From Rhizobium mesosinicum (GTDB taxonomy: Bacteria; Pseudomonadota; Alphaproteobacteria; Rhizobiales; Rhizobiaceae), in contig NZ_JAEUAK010000011.1 of NCBI RefSeq assembly GCF_019511345.1, positions 62,001-126,000 of the forward strand: a stretch of DNA of 64,000 nucleotides, in the 5' to 3' direction. The notes beneath the pieces were generated by a model. It did not search any database. It saw only the letters and a program-made list of their open reading frames with translations, and was not told where the DNA came from. Numbering within the stretch: position 1 is the first letter of the stretch; each line of letters opens with the position of its first letter. This document shows, piece after piece, positions 23,003 to 31,902 of this stretch. The translations under genes were made by a program, and so were the position numbers.

Positions 23003-24203
23003 AGAAGCGGTCAGCCAGCCGCTGGGAACGCCCGGCGAAGTCTTTTTCGCGTTCCTGAAGCTCGGGCTCACCTCGTTCGGAGGCCCGATCGCCCATCTCG
23101 GCTATTTCCGCCACGAACTGGTCGTCCGCCGCAAATGGATCGACGAAGCCGGCTACGGCGATCTCGTGGCACTCTGCCAGTTCCTCCCCGGCCCAGCCTC
23201 GAGCCAGGTCGGCTTTTCCCTCGGCCTGTTGCGCGCAGGCCCGCTCGGCGCTTTGGCTGCCTGGGCCGCCTTCACATTGCCGTCCGCAATCCTGCTCGTC
23301 GCTTTCGCAATGGCGGCGACCGCTTTCGATGGGCCGACGGGAGCCGGCCTGTTGCACGGGCTGAAGATCGTGGCTGTCGCGGTCGTGGCGCAGGCGGTCT
23401 GGGGAATGGCCAAAAGCCTGACGCCCGACCGGGAGCGTGCGGGCATCGCGCTCGCCGCCGTCCTCATCGTCACCTTCTCGGCAGGGGCGATCGGTCAGAT
23501 CGCCGCAATCTCCGTTGGCGCCCTCGCCGGCCTCGCGCTTTGCCGCAACGGCCCGGTCACGGGCGAGACGCACCTGTCCTTCCGGGTTTCCCGCTCGTTC
23601 GGCATTGCCAGCCTTCTCGCCTTTTTCGTCCTGCTTGCCGCCTTGCCGGTTATCGCCTCGGCATCGGGTTCCCACGGCCTGTCGCTTTTCGACGCCTTCT
23701 ACCGCTCAGGCTCGCTGGTCTTCGGCGGCGGTCACGTCGTCCTGCCTCTGCTGCAGGCCGAAGTGGTCAATACCGGCTGGATGTCGAACGATACATTCCT
23801 CGCAGGCTATGGCGCCGCCCAGGCGGTTCCGGGGCCGCTGTTCACCTTCGCCGCCTATCTCGGCGCAGCCATGGGGCCTGCTCCGAACGGTCTTCTCGGC
23901 GCAGCCATTGGCCTGATCGCGATCTTTCTGCCGGGCTTCCTGCTGCTGCTCGGTGCCCTGCCCTTCTGGGACAGCTTTCGCAAACGCCCGACGGCGCAGG
24001 CTGCGATGCGCGGCGCCAACGCCGCCGTCGTCGGCATTCTCGGGGCGGCGCTCTACAGCCCCGTATGGACCAGCGCCATTCTTTCGCCGCGCGATTTTTC
24101 GCTCGCGCTTGCCGGCTTTCTGCTGCTCACCGTCTGGAAAGCCCCGCCATGGATCGTGGTCGTGCTCCTGGCGGCCGCCGCCATGATCCTGAACCTTGTC
24201 TGA
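22974..24203 (+). CDS. chrA: Chromate transporter ChrA (long-chain, two CHR domains)
   Basis: A 409-residue inner-membrane protein of the CHR family. The N-terminal half has FLKLGLTSFGGPIAHLGYF and CQFLPGPASSQVGFSLG; the C-terminal half repeats the theme with RSGSLVFGGGHVVLPLLQAE and YGAAQAVPGPLFTFAAYLG. These are the paired CHR motifs of bidomain chromate efflux pumps. The start is GTG 22974, inside the end of the PadR gene, implying coupled translation. It may give chromate or sulfate-analogue resistance. Confidence 0.92.
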   Translation: MRSSAQAIHEEAVSQPLGTPGEVFFAFLKLGLTSFGGPIAHLGYFRHELVVRRKWIDEAGYGDLVALCQFLPGPASSQVGFSLGLLRAGPLGALAAWAAFTLPSAILLVAFAMAATAFDGPTGAGLLHGLKIVAVAVVAQAVWGMAKSLTPDRERAGIALAAVLIVTFSAGAIGQIAAISVGALAGLALCRNGPVTGETHLSFRVSRSFGIASLLAFFVLLAALPVIASASGSHGLSLFDAFYRSGSLVFGGGHVVLPLLQAEVVNTGWMSNDTFLAGYGAAQAVPGPLFTFAAYLGAAMGPAPNGLLGAAIGLIAIFLPGFLLLLGALPFWDSFRKRPTAQAAMRGANAAVVGILGAALYSPVWTSAILSPRDFSLALAGFLLLTVWKAPPWIVVVLLAAAAMILNLV

Positions 24204-24216
24204 AGGAGGAATTGCT

Positions 24217-24600
24217 ATGGCCACTGTCAGCGTTCGTTACATCGTCGACGACGTCGACGCCGCGATTGCATTCTATACGCAGTCGCTCGGCTTCGCGCTC
24301 ACCATGCATCCGGCTCCGAGCTTCGCCATGCTCACCAGAGGCGATCTTCGCCTGCTGGTGAACGGCACGACCGGGCCAGGCGGCGCATCCCAGCCCATGC
24401 CGGATGGACGCCGCCCCGAACCCGGCGGCTGGAACCGCATCCAGATAGAGGTCGACAATATCGAAGACGAGGTCGCACGCCTGAAGACATCGGGCGCCAA
24501 ATTCCGCAACGATATCGTGGCCGGGATGGGCGGCAAGCAGATCCTCGTCGACGACCCCGCGGGCAATCCCGTCGAATTGTTCGAGCCGCCGAAGAAGTAG
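24217..24600 (+). CDS. VOC-family (glyoxalase/bleomycin-resistance fold) protein
   Basis: A 127-residue single VOC unit with two beta-alpha-beta-beta-beta modules. It starts VSVRYIVDDVDAAIAFYTQSLGF and ends DDPAGNPVELFEPP. The last Glu in VELFEP is a usual metal ligand. The position-5 residue is Arg in SVRYI, so the metal site may be incomplete. ATG 24217 follows a strong AGGAGG. It begins 13 bp after chrA and is probably in the same transcript. The substrate is unknown. Confidence 0.82.
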   Translation: MATVSVRYIVDDVDAAIAFYTQSLGFALTMHPAPSFAMLTRGDLRLLVNGTTGPGGASQPMPDGRRPEPGGWNRIQIEVDNIEDEVARLKTSGAKFRNDIVAGMGGKQILVDDPAGNPVELFEPPKK

Positions 24601-24722
24601 CGCGTTTGCAGCCAAGGCACTTTCCGGCAGCTCTTAACGTTCTGCGGACCTGGCTTCATAAAACCGTCATCGAGCCTTGGCATAGCTTTATCGATTTCCG
24701 ATATCGCGTCCGAGGGGGACTG

Positions 24723-25226
24723 ATGCAAGACGGAATGTATCGCGTGCTCTTTCTATCGCGCCGCAATTCCGCGCGCAGCGTGATGGCTGAAGCCATCTTG
24801 AACAAGATCGGCAAAGGGCGGTTCAAAGCCTTCAGCGCTGCCGTCGATCCGGCGCCGATGATCGAGCCGGCCGTCCTGGAGCTGCTGCGGAATACCGACT
24901 ACCCGATCGAAGAGCTGACGCCGCGGCATTTCAGGGCGTTCGCGGATGCTGGCGCCGCAGAGCTGGATTTCGTCTTCACTCTCAGTGATACCGCCGCCGG
25001 GGAAGCGCTTCCGGAATGGCCCGGCCTGCCGATTACCTCCCATTGGCGCTGCCCTGACCCGGTCCTCGCCGAGGGCGAGCCCTGGGAACGCAAGCAGGCC
25101 TTCATGCAGGTGCTTGCCGGCCTGGAACGCCGCCTGAACATCTTCATCAACCTGCCCTTTGCCTCGCTGGACCGGATGAGCCTGCAGCACCAGATCAAGG
25201 GCATCGGTGATTCAGACACGGCTTAG
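24723..25226 (+). CDS. Low-molecular-weight phosphatase/ArsC-fold protein lacking the catalytic Cys
   Basis: A 167-residue protein. The N-terminal strand and P-loop read VLFLSRRNSARSVMAEAIL, which aligns with the C-x5-R-S loop of low-molecular-weight tyrosine phosphatases and thioredoxin-coupled arsenate reductases (usually LCxxNSARS). Ser12 replaces the nucleophilic Cys while Arg18 and Ser19 remain. The acid loop is HWRCPDPVLAEGE. The only Cys I see is there. It may be a pseudoenzyme that binds phosphate or arsenate, or a regulator. ATG 24723 has GAGGGGG upstream. It follows the chrA-VOC pair. Confidence 0.75.
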   Translation: MQDGMYRVLFLSRRNSARSVMAEAILNKIGKGRFKAFSAAVDPAPMIEPAVLELLRNTDYPIEELTPRHFRAFADAGAAELDFVFTLSDTAAGEALPEWPGLPITSHWRCPDPVLAEGEPWERKQAFMQVLAGLERRLNIFINLPFASLDRMSLQHQIKGIGDSDTA

Positions 25227-25399
25227 GCTCCAACGAAACGGTCAATAGCACGAGCAGTCGTGGACGGGCTGACATCTGGCATTCCTGTTCAGACGGCCTC
25301 GGCCTTAATGCCAACAGCAGCCCCCTCGTCATCCGGATGTAGTTTTACAGAAGTACGTCCTTGTCGGAACTATTCCAAAAGCAACAAAGGAGACGCGCC

Positions 25400-27292
25400 A
25401 TGACTGACATCGACACCAGCAAATTGTCCTGGGACGAATGGGACGAATTGCAAAATCCGCCGCCGGCGGAAACCGATTTCGATCGTGTCGTCGAATCGGC
25501 TATTTCGCGCCGCGGCTTCCTCGGCGGCATCCTGGCCGTCGGTTCGGCCGCCGCTGCCATGGGTACGCTCGGCAATCTTGCGAGCTCCACTTCGGCTCAG
25601 GCGCAGGAAGCCGCGTCCCGCTTCGCCTTCAAGCCGATCCCGGTCTTCACCGACAACACCGTGCATGTCCCCGAAGGTTATGTCTGGAAGCCGCTTGCCA
25701 AGTGGGGCCAGCCGCTGTTCTCCAACGTTCCGGATATCGATCCGGTCAACGGCGTCAGCGTCGAAAACTCGGACAAGGTCTTCGGTGAAAACACTGACGG
25801 CATGGAATTGTTCGTGATCGGCGACCATCAGGTCATTGCCGTCAACCATGAATATGTGAACAACGAAATCAATCTTCCGCATAATGAAAAGGGCATGCCG
25901 AAAAGCGCCGACGACGTGAAGATTCTGCAGAACCTGCAGGGCGTCACCGTCATGGAAGTCGCCGAAGGTGAGCATGGCTGGGAAATCGTCGTCGACAGCC
26001 CGTTCAATCGCCGCATCCACCACAATACGCCGATGAAGCTCTCCGGCCCGGCCGCCGGCTCCGATCTCGTCAAGACCGCAGCAGATCCGGCGGGCACCGA
26101 CTGTCTCGGGACCTTCAACAACTGCGGCGCCGGCAAGACGCCGTGGGGCACCTATCTGACCTGCGAAGAGAACTTCAACGGCTACTTCGGCACCACCGCC
26201 GCCGACTTCAAGATGCCCGACGACTACAAGCGCTACGGCATTACGGCCGAGACCCGCTACGGCTATGAGAAGTTCGATGAGCGCTTCGACGTTTCGAAAA
26301 ACCCGAACGAACCGCGCCGCGCCGGCTACGTCGTCGAAATCGATCCATCGGACGCTTCCTCGACGCCGATCAAGCGTACGGCGCTCGGCCGTATCAAGCA
26401 TGAGAACGCCGCTGTCGTGATTGCCCGTGACGGTCGCGTGGTTGTCTACATGGGCGACGACGAGCGTGGCGAATTTCTCTATAAGTTCGTCTCCAACGGC
26501 ATCTATGTTCCCGGCGGCGATACTTCCAAGCTGCTCGAAGACGGCACGCTCTCCGTCGCCAAGTTCTCCGACGACGGCAATGGCGAATGGCTGGCACTCA
26601 CGCCGGAATCAACAGGCATGAAAATGGACGAGATCTGCGTCTTCACCCGCCAGGCCGCCTCCAAGGTCGGCGCCACCACCATGGACCGTCCGGAATGGGT
26701 CGCCGTCAATCCTGTCGCGATCGAAGCCTATTGCGCGCTGACCAACAACACCAATCGTGGCGTGAAGAAGAATGCCGGCGGCGACGAAATGCCGGTCGGC
26801 GGCGCCAACCCGCGCGAGAAGAACCAGTACGGCCAGATCGTGCGCTGGTATCCGGAAAACGACGATCACGCCGATGGCAAGTTCAAGTGGGACCTGTTCG
26901 TCATGGCCGGCAATCCGGACGTTCACAAGGACACCTATGCCGGCTCGTCGAATATCAACTCCGGCAACATGTTCAACTCCCCTGACGGCATGATGTTCGA
27001 TTCGACCGGTCTGCTATGGATCCAGACGGACGGTGAAGACACCAACGAAGGCGACTTCCTCGGCCAGGGCAACAACCAGATGCTCGCCGGCGACCCGGCG
27101 ACCGGTCGCATCGAACGTTTCCTGACCGGTCCGAAAGGCTCGGAGGTCACCGGCCAGACCTGGTCCGCCGACAAGCGCACCCACTTCGTCGGCATTCAGC
27201 ACCCCGACGCTCCCTTCCCGGACGGCGAAGGCAAGCTTCCGCGCTCCACCATCATTGCGATCAAGCGAGACGACAACGGGCTTGTCGGGTAA
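25400..27292 (+). CDS. phoX: PhoX-family alkaline phosphatase (DUF839), Tat-exported
   Basis: A 630-residue protein. Residues 1-36 are an N-terminal extension, followed by a Tat signal with SRRGFLGGILAVGSAAAAMG (Arg37-Arg38). The mature region contains DGMELFVIGDHQVIAVNHEYVN, TPWGTYLTCEENFNGYFG, VVYMGDDERGEFLYKFVS and MFNSPDGMMFDSTGLLW, all characteristic of PhoX, a periplasmic Ca/Fe-dependent phosphomonoesterase. ATG 25400 has AAAGGAG upstream. The 25227-25399 leader has only a partial Pho-box-like CTGACAT, so phosphate control is not shown. The gene ends at a GC-rich hairpin facing a convergent chemoreceptor gene. Confidence 0.88.
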   Translation: MTDIDTSKLSWDEWDELQNPPPAETDFDRVVESAISRRGFLGGILAVGSAAAAMGTLGNLASSTSAQAQEAASRFAFKPIPVFTDNTVHVPEGYVWKPLAKWGQPLFSNVPDIDPVNGVSVENSDKVFGENTDGMELFVIGDHQVIAVNHEYVNNEINLPHNEKGMPKSADDVKILQNLQGVTVMEVAEGEHGWEIVVDSPFNRRIHHNTPMKLSGPAAGSDLVKTAADPAGTDCLGTFNNCGAGKTPWGTYLTCEENFNGYFGTTAADFKMPDDYKRYGITAETRYGYEKFDERFDVSKNPNEPRRAGYVVEIDPSDASSTPIKRTALGRIKHENAAVVIARDGRVVVYMGDDERGEFLYKFVSNGIYVPGGDTSKLLEDGTLSVAKFSDDGNGEWLALTPESTGMKMDEICVFTRQAASKVGATTMDRPEWVAVNPVAIEAYCALTNNTNRGVKKNAGGDEMPVGGANPREKNQYGQIVRWYPENDDHADGKFKWDLFVMAGNPDVHKDTYAGSSNINSGNMFNSPDGMMFDSTGLLWIQTDGEDTNEGDFLGQGNNQMLAGDPATGRIERFLTGPKGSEVTGQTWSADKRTHFVGIQHPDAPFPDGEGKLPRSTIIAIKRDDNGLVG

Positions 27293-27316
27293 CCGATAAG
27301 TGTCGACAAAGACCTG

Positions 27317-27338
27317 GGGGCGCCGGCCTTGGCGCCCC
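27317..27338. terminator. GC-rich hairpin between convergent genes
   Basis: GGGGCGCC (27317-27324) and GGCGCCCC (27331-27338) form a perfect 8-bp stem with a 6-nt loop between the phoX and chemoreceptor stops. The T-tract is short, so it is a likely but weak bidirectional terminator. Confidence 0.55.
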
Positions 27339-27345
27339 TTCCGGC

Positions 27346-29163
27346 TCAGGCGGCGCGGTTTGCCGTAACGGCAGGTCGTGCGGCGGCGATCTGGAAGCGC
27401 GAAACGATCTCTTCCAGCGCCAGGACCTGCTCGTTGAGCCCCTTGCAGGCCGAGTTGGTTTCCGCCGCCATGGCGGAATTGCGCTGGGTCACCTCGTCCA
27501 TTGCATGAACGGAGCTGTTGATTTCGCGGATCGCCGAGGACTGCTCGTTTAACGATGTGACCACCGCCTGGATCAGTTGCCCGACATGCTGCACCTTGGT
27601 TTCGATATGGGAGAGCGCTTCGCCGGTGCGGTTGACGAGCGCCACGCCCGAGCCGACCTGGTCCGACGATGTCGAGACCAGAACCTTGATCTCCTTGGCG
27701 GCATTGGCCGAGCGGGAGGCAAGTTCGCGCACTTCCTGCGCCACGACGGCAAAACCCTTGCCGGCTTCGCCCGCGCGGGCTGCCTCGACGCCGGCATTGA
27801 GCGCCAGAAGGTTGGTCTGGAAGGCGATGTCGTCGATGACGTTGATGATCGAGCCGATCTGGTCCGACGAACCCTCGATCCGCTGCATTGCCGCTATTGC
27901 CTCACGCATCAACTCGGTGCATTTCAGCGCAGCCTTGCTGGTCTCGTCGGTCACCTGGCTTGCCTCGGCCGATTGGGACGAGGAATTGCCGATGGCCGAG
28001 GTGATCTCGGTGAGTGCAGCCGATGTCTCTTCGATGGTCGTTGCCTGCTGCTCGGTCCGCTTCGACAGCGCCTCCATGGCGCCGGCGATATCCTGTGAAG
28101 AATGGCGCAGCGTGCTGGTCGCGCCGGAGACGGCGTCGATCGAGCCGGACAGCGTGTCGACACTGGCATGGAAGGCGGCACGGAGCTCTTCGTAGGCGGA
28201 TGAGAACCTGGTATCGATATGGAAGCCGAGATTGCCGCGTGACAATTCATCCAGTGCGCGGGTGAGCGAATGGATCACCTCGTCACGCGCGGCTTCCTCG
28301 CCAGCGCGCTCGGCGGCCAACTGGCGTTGGCGGGCGACTTCGGCTTCCTTGGCCTCCGCTTCGCGCAGGTGGCCTTCGCGGCGCTCGAGCGAATTGGTGC
28401 GGAAGACGACGACGGCTTGCGCCATCTGGCCGATCTCGTCGCTGCGCTCGGCGAAGGGCACCTCCTGCGAGAAGTCGCCATTGGCAAGGCCGCTCATATA
28501 GCGCCTCATGCCATCGATCGGCAGGATGGCGCGGCGGCGGAAGAAATAGAGCCCGGCAAGCAGCAGCAGGAAGGACGCGAGCGAAGCCGCCGCGGCGGCC
28601 GAGGTCCATGTCATGATCTCGTCGGCAGCATTCTTCTCCTGACCCTTGAGATAGGTATCGGAATTGACCACGAGCTTTTCGACTGCATCCTGATGTTCGT
28701 GGAACGCGGTCCTGAGCTTCACCATCGGCCCGGTTGCAGCGCCATCCTGCTTCGCCTTGAGTGCCGGGATGACGTCCTCTTCCATCACCTTCCAGAAGAT
28801 GTCGCCCTTGGCCACCACTTCCTTGTTGAGCTCGTCCTTGAGCGGCTGCGGCAGGCCGGTCGTCTGCCAATAGGCGCGGCGATCCTCATAGGCTGCCTTC
28901 AGCGTCGCGATCTTGGCGAGATTGGCATCTACAAGATCGGGAAAGTCGTTCGCCTCATGCGACAGCATGTAGGATTCGACTACGAAGAGCGGCGGCGGCA
29001 GGATATCGGCGATCAGGTCTTTGCCGTAGACGATCTGCTCGTAGATCGGTCCGTTGACCTTGAGCCGTCCAAGGGCTGCCTGCTGCAGCCCGAAGGACGC
29101 GAACATGCCGACGGAGACGGCGATGCCCACGACGGCGAGATTTCTTGCAATGGTGAGCTTCAT
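27346..29163 (-). CDS. Methyl-accepting chemotaxis protein
   Basis: A 605-residue transmembrane chemoreceptor. TM1 is near residues 8-30 (NLAVVGIAVSVGMFASFGLQ) and TM2 near 190-213 (AAAASLASFLLLLAGLYFF), with a periplasmic sensor of about 160 residues between. The HAMP domain follows (RRAILPIDGMRRYMSGLANG), then the signalling hairpin with AFQTNLLALNAGVEAARAGE. There is no CheR-binding pentapeptide at the C-terminus. ATG 29163 has AGGGAT upstream. The 373-bp stretch to the MFS gene is AT-rich near the start and contains an inverted repeat at 29306-29324. Confidence 0.9.
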   Translation of the reverse strand: MKLTIARNLAVVGIAVSVGMFASFGLQQAALGRLKVNGPIYEQIVYGKDLIADILPPPLFVVESYMLSHEANDFPDLVDANLAKIATLKAAYEDRRAYWQTTGLPQPLKDELNKEVVAKGDIFWKVMEEDVIPALKAKQDGAATGPMVKLRTAFHEHQDAVEKLVVNSDTYLKGQEKNAADEIMTWTSAAAAASLASFLLLLAGLYFFRRRAILPIDGMRRYMSGLANGDFSQEVPFAERSDEIGQMAQAVVVFRTNSLERREGHLREAEAKEAEVARQRQLAAERAGEEAARDEVIHSLTRALDELSRGNLGFHIDTRFSSAYEELRAAFHASVDTLSGSIDAVSGATSTLRHSSQDIAGAMEALSKRTEQQATTIEETSAALTEITSAIGNSSSQSAEASQVTDETSKAALKCTELMREAIAAMQRIEGSSDQIGSIINVIDDIAFQTNLLALNAGVEAARAGEAGKGFAVVAQEVRELASRSANAAKEIKVLVSTSSDQVGSGVALVNRTGEALSHIETKVQHVGQLIQAVVTSLNEQSSAIREINSSVHAMDEVTQRNSAMAAETNSACKGLNEQVLALEEIVSRFQIAAARPAVTANRAA

Positions 29164-29305
29164 GATGAATCCCTGAAGATGCGGCACCCGGCGTTACGCG
29201 CTCCACCCACCTCCTGGGCGAGCACATCTTCAGACTTTAATATTGCATGGTAAATAAATAGTCTCGAATGCCACCTTGTTATTTGACAAAACCAAGGCCG
29301 GAAAT

Positions 29306-29324
29306 GTTGTTTGTCAAAAACAAC
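29306..29324. promoter_or_regulatory. Inverted repeat upstream of the chemoreceptor gene
   Basis: GTTGTTT (29306-29312) and AAACAAC (29318-29324) are perfect arms around a 5-nt loop in an AT-rich leader about 145 bp upstream of the chemoreceptor start. It is a candidate operator. The rest of 29164-29536 shows no supported gene. Confidence 0.3.
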
Positions 29325-29536
29325 AGATTTTATAGCAAAGACAAAATGCATCTCACACCTTCATGGGAGCAGATCCCATGACTCTATTGTCACCTCCCAA
29401 TTTCCGATAGCATAACCGGCTCGACTTCGAGGATGAGCATTTGGGCCTGCTTTCAACTTGCTTTCGAGGCCGCAACTTCGAAGGCGGCGGCCACGGGCTC
29501 GGGAATTGGCAGGCATGGTTAAGGTCGGGCCGGCTC

Positions 29537-30766
29537 TCACGCGGCAGCAAGTTGAGGAGCGCGCGGCAGCGTGATCGCAAAGACGACCAGGCCAAGGAGC
29601 GTCAAGAGGAACCCGGCCCAGACCGCCGAGAGAAGACCGAACCCCGCCGCGATCGCCGCTCCGCCGGCCCAGGCGCCGATGGCGTTGGCAACGTTGAGGG
29701 CTGCCAGGTTCATGGCGCCCATCAAGGTCGGTGCTTCCGGCGCAAAGCTTGTCAGCCGCACCTGGATCGTAGGGATGGCAATCATCATCGTAGCGCCGAC
29801 GCCGAAGAGGCCGATCATCAGCAGCGCGACATTCCCTCCTGATAAAGCGAGGACCGCCAGTACGACGAGCGCACTGCCGAAGCCGACGACGAGCCCCAAC
29901 GAAGGATGGCTGTCGGCGATCCGTCCGCCGATAAGGTTCCCTGCCGTCATGCCGATCCCGAAGAGGGCCAGCGCCAGCGGGATCCATGCTCTGTCGATGA
30001 CCGCGACATCCGTCACGAACGGTCCGATGAACGTGTAGACGGCGAAGATGCTTGCGACGCCGAGGGCGGCGACAAGCATCATGATCCAGACGGAACCTCG
30101 GCGGAGCGAACTCAGTTCCTGCGCGATCGGCCCGCCGTCCAGCACCTCGGTCCGCGGCACCCATGCCCAAAGGGCCAGAAGCGCCAGCACGCCGACACCG
30201 GCAACGGCGAAATAGGTGTTCCGCCAGCCGAGGTTCTGGCCAAGAAAGGTGGCGAGCGGCGAACCGATAATTGTGGCAACGGTCAGTCCGGTCATCACGA
30301 GGGCAAAGGCCTTGCCGCCATGCCCAGGTCCCACGATGTAGGAGGCGACGACGGCACCGGCACCGAAATAGGCGCCCTGCGGCATGCCGCTGATGAAGCG
30401 GGCAAGCGCGAACATGCCGAGATTGGCTGCAAGCGCGGAGAGCACATTGCCGATAATGAAAAGGCCGAGCAATGCCAGAAGCAGGCTTTTCCGGTTCAGC
30501 CGGGCAGCAGCAAGCGTGACAAGCGGCGCACCGATCACCACCCCGAACGCATAGGCCGTAATCGCATTCGTTGCCGCCGGTATGCTGATTTCAAGGCTTT
30601 CGGCAAAGAGCTGCAGAACGCCCATGCTTGCGAATTCGGATGTGCCGATACAGAAGCTTCCAAGCGCCAGCGCAAACAGCGTCAAACCGCGACGCCGGTG
30701 TTGGGCCGCATCTGTGCAATGGATCGCTACCGTCTTGCATTGCGGTTCGAAGGCCTTTTGGAACAT
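29537..30766 (-). CDS. MFS transporter, DHA1 (AraJ/YdhP-like)
   Basis: A 409-residue, 12-helix transporter. The first helix reads FALALGSFCIGTSEFASMGVL, the signature of AraJ/YdhP sugar- or drug-efflux proteins. The loop after helix 2 and ARFISGMPQGAYFGAGAVVA in helix 4 also fit. An N-terminal cytoplasmic extension (about 25 residues) is present. ATG 30766 has ACAGGAG upstream. It is the last of four same-strand genes (32577 to 29537) with gaps of 28, 17 and 35 bp, so it is probably the exporter of that operon. Confidence 0.87.
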   Translation of the reverse strand: MFQKAFEPQCKTVAIHCTDAAQHRRRGLTLFALALGSFCIGTSEFASMGVLQLFAESLEISIPAATNAITAYAFGVVIGAPLVTLAAARLNRKSLLLALLGLFIIGNVLSALAANLGMFALARFISGMPQGAYFGAGAVVASYIVGPGHGGKAFALVMTGLTVATIIGSPLATFLGQNLGWRNTYFAVAGVGVLALLALWAWVPRTEVLDGGPIAQELSSLRRGSVWIMMLVAALGVASIFAVYTFIGPFVTDVAVIDRAWIPLALALFGIGMTAGNLIGGRIADSHPSLGLVVGFGSALVVLAVLALSGGNVALLMIGLFGVGATMMIAIPTIQVRLTSFAPEAPTLMGAMNLAALNVANAIGAWAGGAAIAAGFGLLSAVWAGFLLTLLGLVVFAITLPRAPQLAAA

Positions 30767-30801
30767 GTGTCACACTCCTGTAGGCGGCGGGCCGCAGTGT
30801 C

Positions 30802-31560
30802 CTAGTTCGACGGCGCGGCCGCACTGGTGATGAAGTCCGCCACGTCCTGCGGATGCGAAAGCATCACGGCATGGCTGGACTCGACCTCGACGACCTTCGC
30901 TCCGGCCCGCGCGGCCATGGAGCGTTGCTGGCTGGGCGGGATCATGTGGTCGTTCTTCGTCACCATGAAATAGGTGGGCTTTTCCTTCCACGCCGGCGCG
31001 GTGATTTTGGTCTGCACGGCGCCGAGCCCCCAGGGAACCTGGGATTCGGCCATGAACTTTGTCTTGGCGGGATCGACATCGGCTGCAAAGGATGTCGGGA
31101 ATTTGGCAAAGTCTACCAGCAGGAACCCGTCGCTTGGCGGAAGCAGCGGCGCCTTGTCTTCGCCGGGCGTCGGCGCCGTGCCGATGTCGTAGACCGACTC
31201 TCCTGCTTGAAGCGCGTATGCGGCGAGGTAAACCAGGCTCTTGACCTTTGGCAGGCTGCCGGCCTCGGTAATCACGGCCCCGCCATAGGAATGGCCGACA
31301 AGGACGACCGGCTTGCTGGCCCGGGCGATGACCTGCCTGGTGGCATCGACGTCACCCTGCAGGGTAATCGTCGGATTCTGGACGGCCAGAACCTCGTAGC
31401 CGTCGGCGGAAAGGATGTCGTAGACCTGCTGCCAGCCCGAAGCATCGACGAAGGCGCCGTGCACGAGCACGATCGACACAGGCTTGTCGGCTGCGTGGCC
31501 GACGACGGCGGAAGCGGTTGTGATCATGGCAGTGAGCAATCCTGTTATTGCGCTTTTCAT
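30802..31560 (-). CDS. Exported alpha/beta hydrolase
   Basis: A 252-residue hydrolase with a signal peptide (about residues 1-24, AMITTASAVVGHAA). The motifs are VLVHGAFVDASGW, the nucleophile elbow GHSYGG (Ser91), and the C-terminal ESSHAVMLSHPQDVADFI with the catalytic His. This resembles the EstC/salicylate-esterase-like group often induced with efflux pumps. GGAGAG precedes the ATG. It sits between the monooxygenase and MFS genes in a four-gene operon; the substrate is unknown but may be a xenobiotic ester. Confidence 0.85.
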   Translation of the reverse strand: MKSAITGLLTAMITTASAVVGHAADKPVSIVLVHGAFVDASGWQQVYDILSADGYEVLAVQNPTITLQGDVDATRQVIARASKPVVLVGHSYGGAVITEAGSLPKVKSLVYLAAYALQAGESVYDIGTAPTPGEDKAPLLPPSDGFLLVDFAKFPTSFAADVDPAKTKFMAESQVPWGLGAVQTKITAPAWKEKPTYFMVTKNDHMIPPSQQRSMAARAGAKVVEVESSHAVMLSHPQDVADFITSAAAPSN

Positions 31561-31577
31561 CGGAATTCTCTCCAGGG

Positions 31578-31874
31578 TTAATCGACCTCGATCGGGTCGA
31601 GAGTGATCGGTGTTCGGTCGGCGAGATCGCCGATCCTGGCGGCATAGTCCTTGAAGTGCGGCGTATCGCGATGCGCGGCGACGGCCGCGTCATCGACATA
31701 AAGCTCATCGAGCACGAAGCGGTCGGGGTTGGCCTTGTCTCGCCAGATATCCCACCGCAGATTTCCGGGCTCGGCCCGGCTATGCACCCGCATTGCCGAA
31801 AGAAACGCTCCGAGTTCGGATGCCTTACCGGGGTGCCCGGTCAGTATCCCCACGGTCTTCACGCGCGTGGACAT
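31578..31874 (-). CDS. Antibiotic biosynthesis monooxygenase (ABM)-domain protein
   Basis: A 98-residue ferredoxin-like-fold ABM protein. It runs VKTVGILTGHPGKASELGAFL, then NLRWDIWRDKANPDRFVLDELYVDD and AHRDTPHFKDYAARI, the usual pattern of YgiN-type quinol monooxygenases (which have Glu or Asp and His in these positions). These act on quinols or reactive aldehydes without cofactors. It lies 28 bp after the DJ-1-like gene and 17 bp before the hydrolase gene, so it is co-transcribed with them. Confidence 0.83.
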   Translation of the reverse strand: MSTRVKTVGILTGHPGKASELGAFLSAMRVHSRAEPGNLRWDIWRDKANPDRFVLDELYVDDAAVAAHRDTPHFKDYAARIGDLADRTPITLDPIEVD

Positions 31875-31902
31875 GGTTCATTCCCATCGTGGATGCGGCT
31901 CA

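Noticed and set aside
25227..25399. Pho box upstream of phoX
   Set aside because: Only one CTGACAT-like half-site is present; a second properly spaced half could not be found.
29361..30170. 269-codon reverse ORF overlapping the MFS gene
   Set aside because: Same strand as the MFS gene but another frame; the Arg-rich product is a frame artefact.
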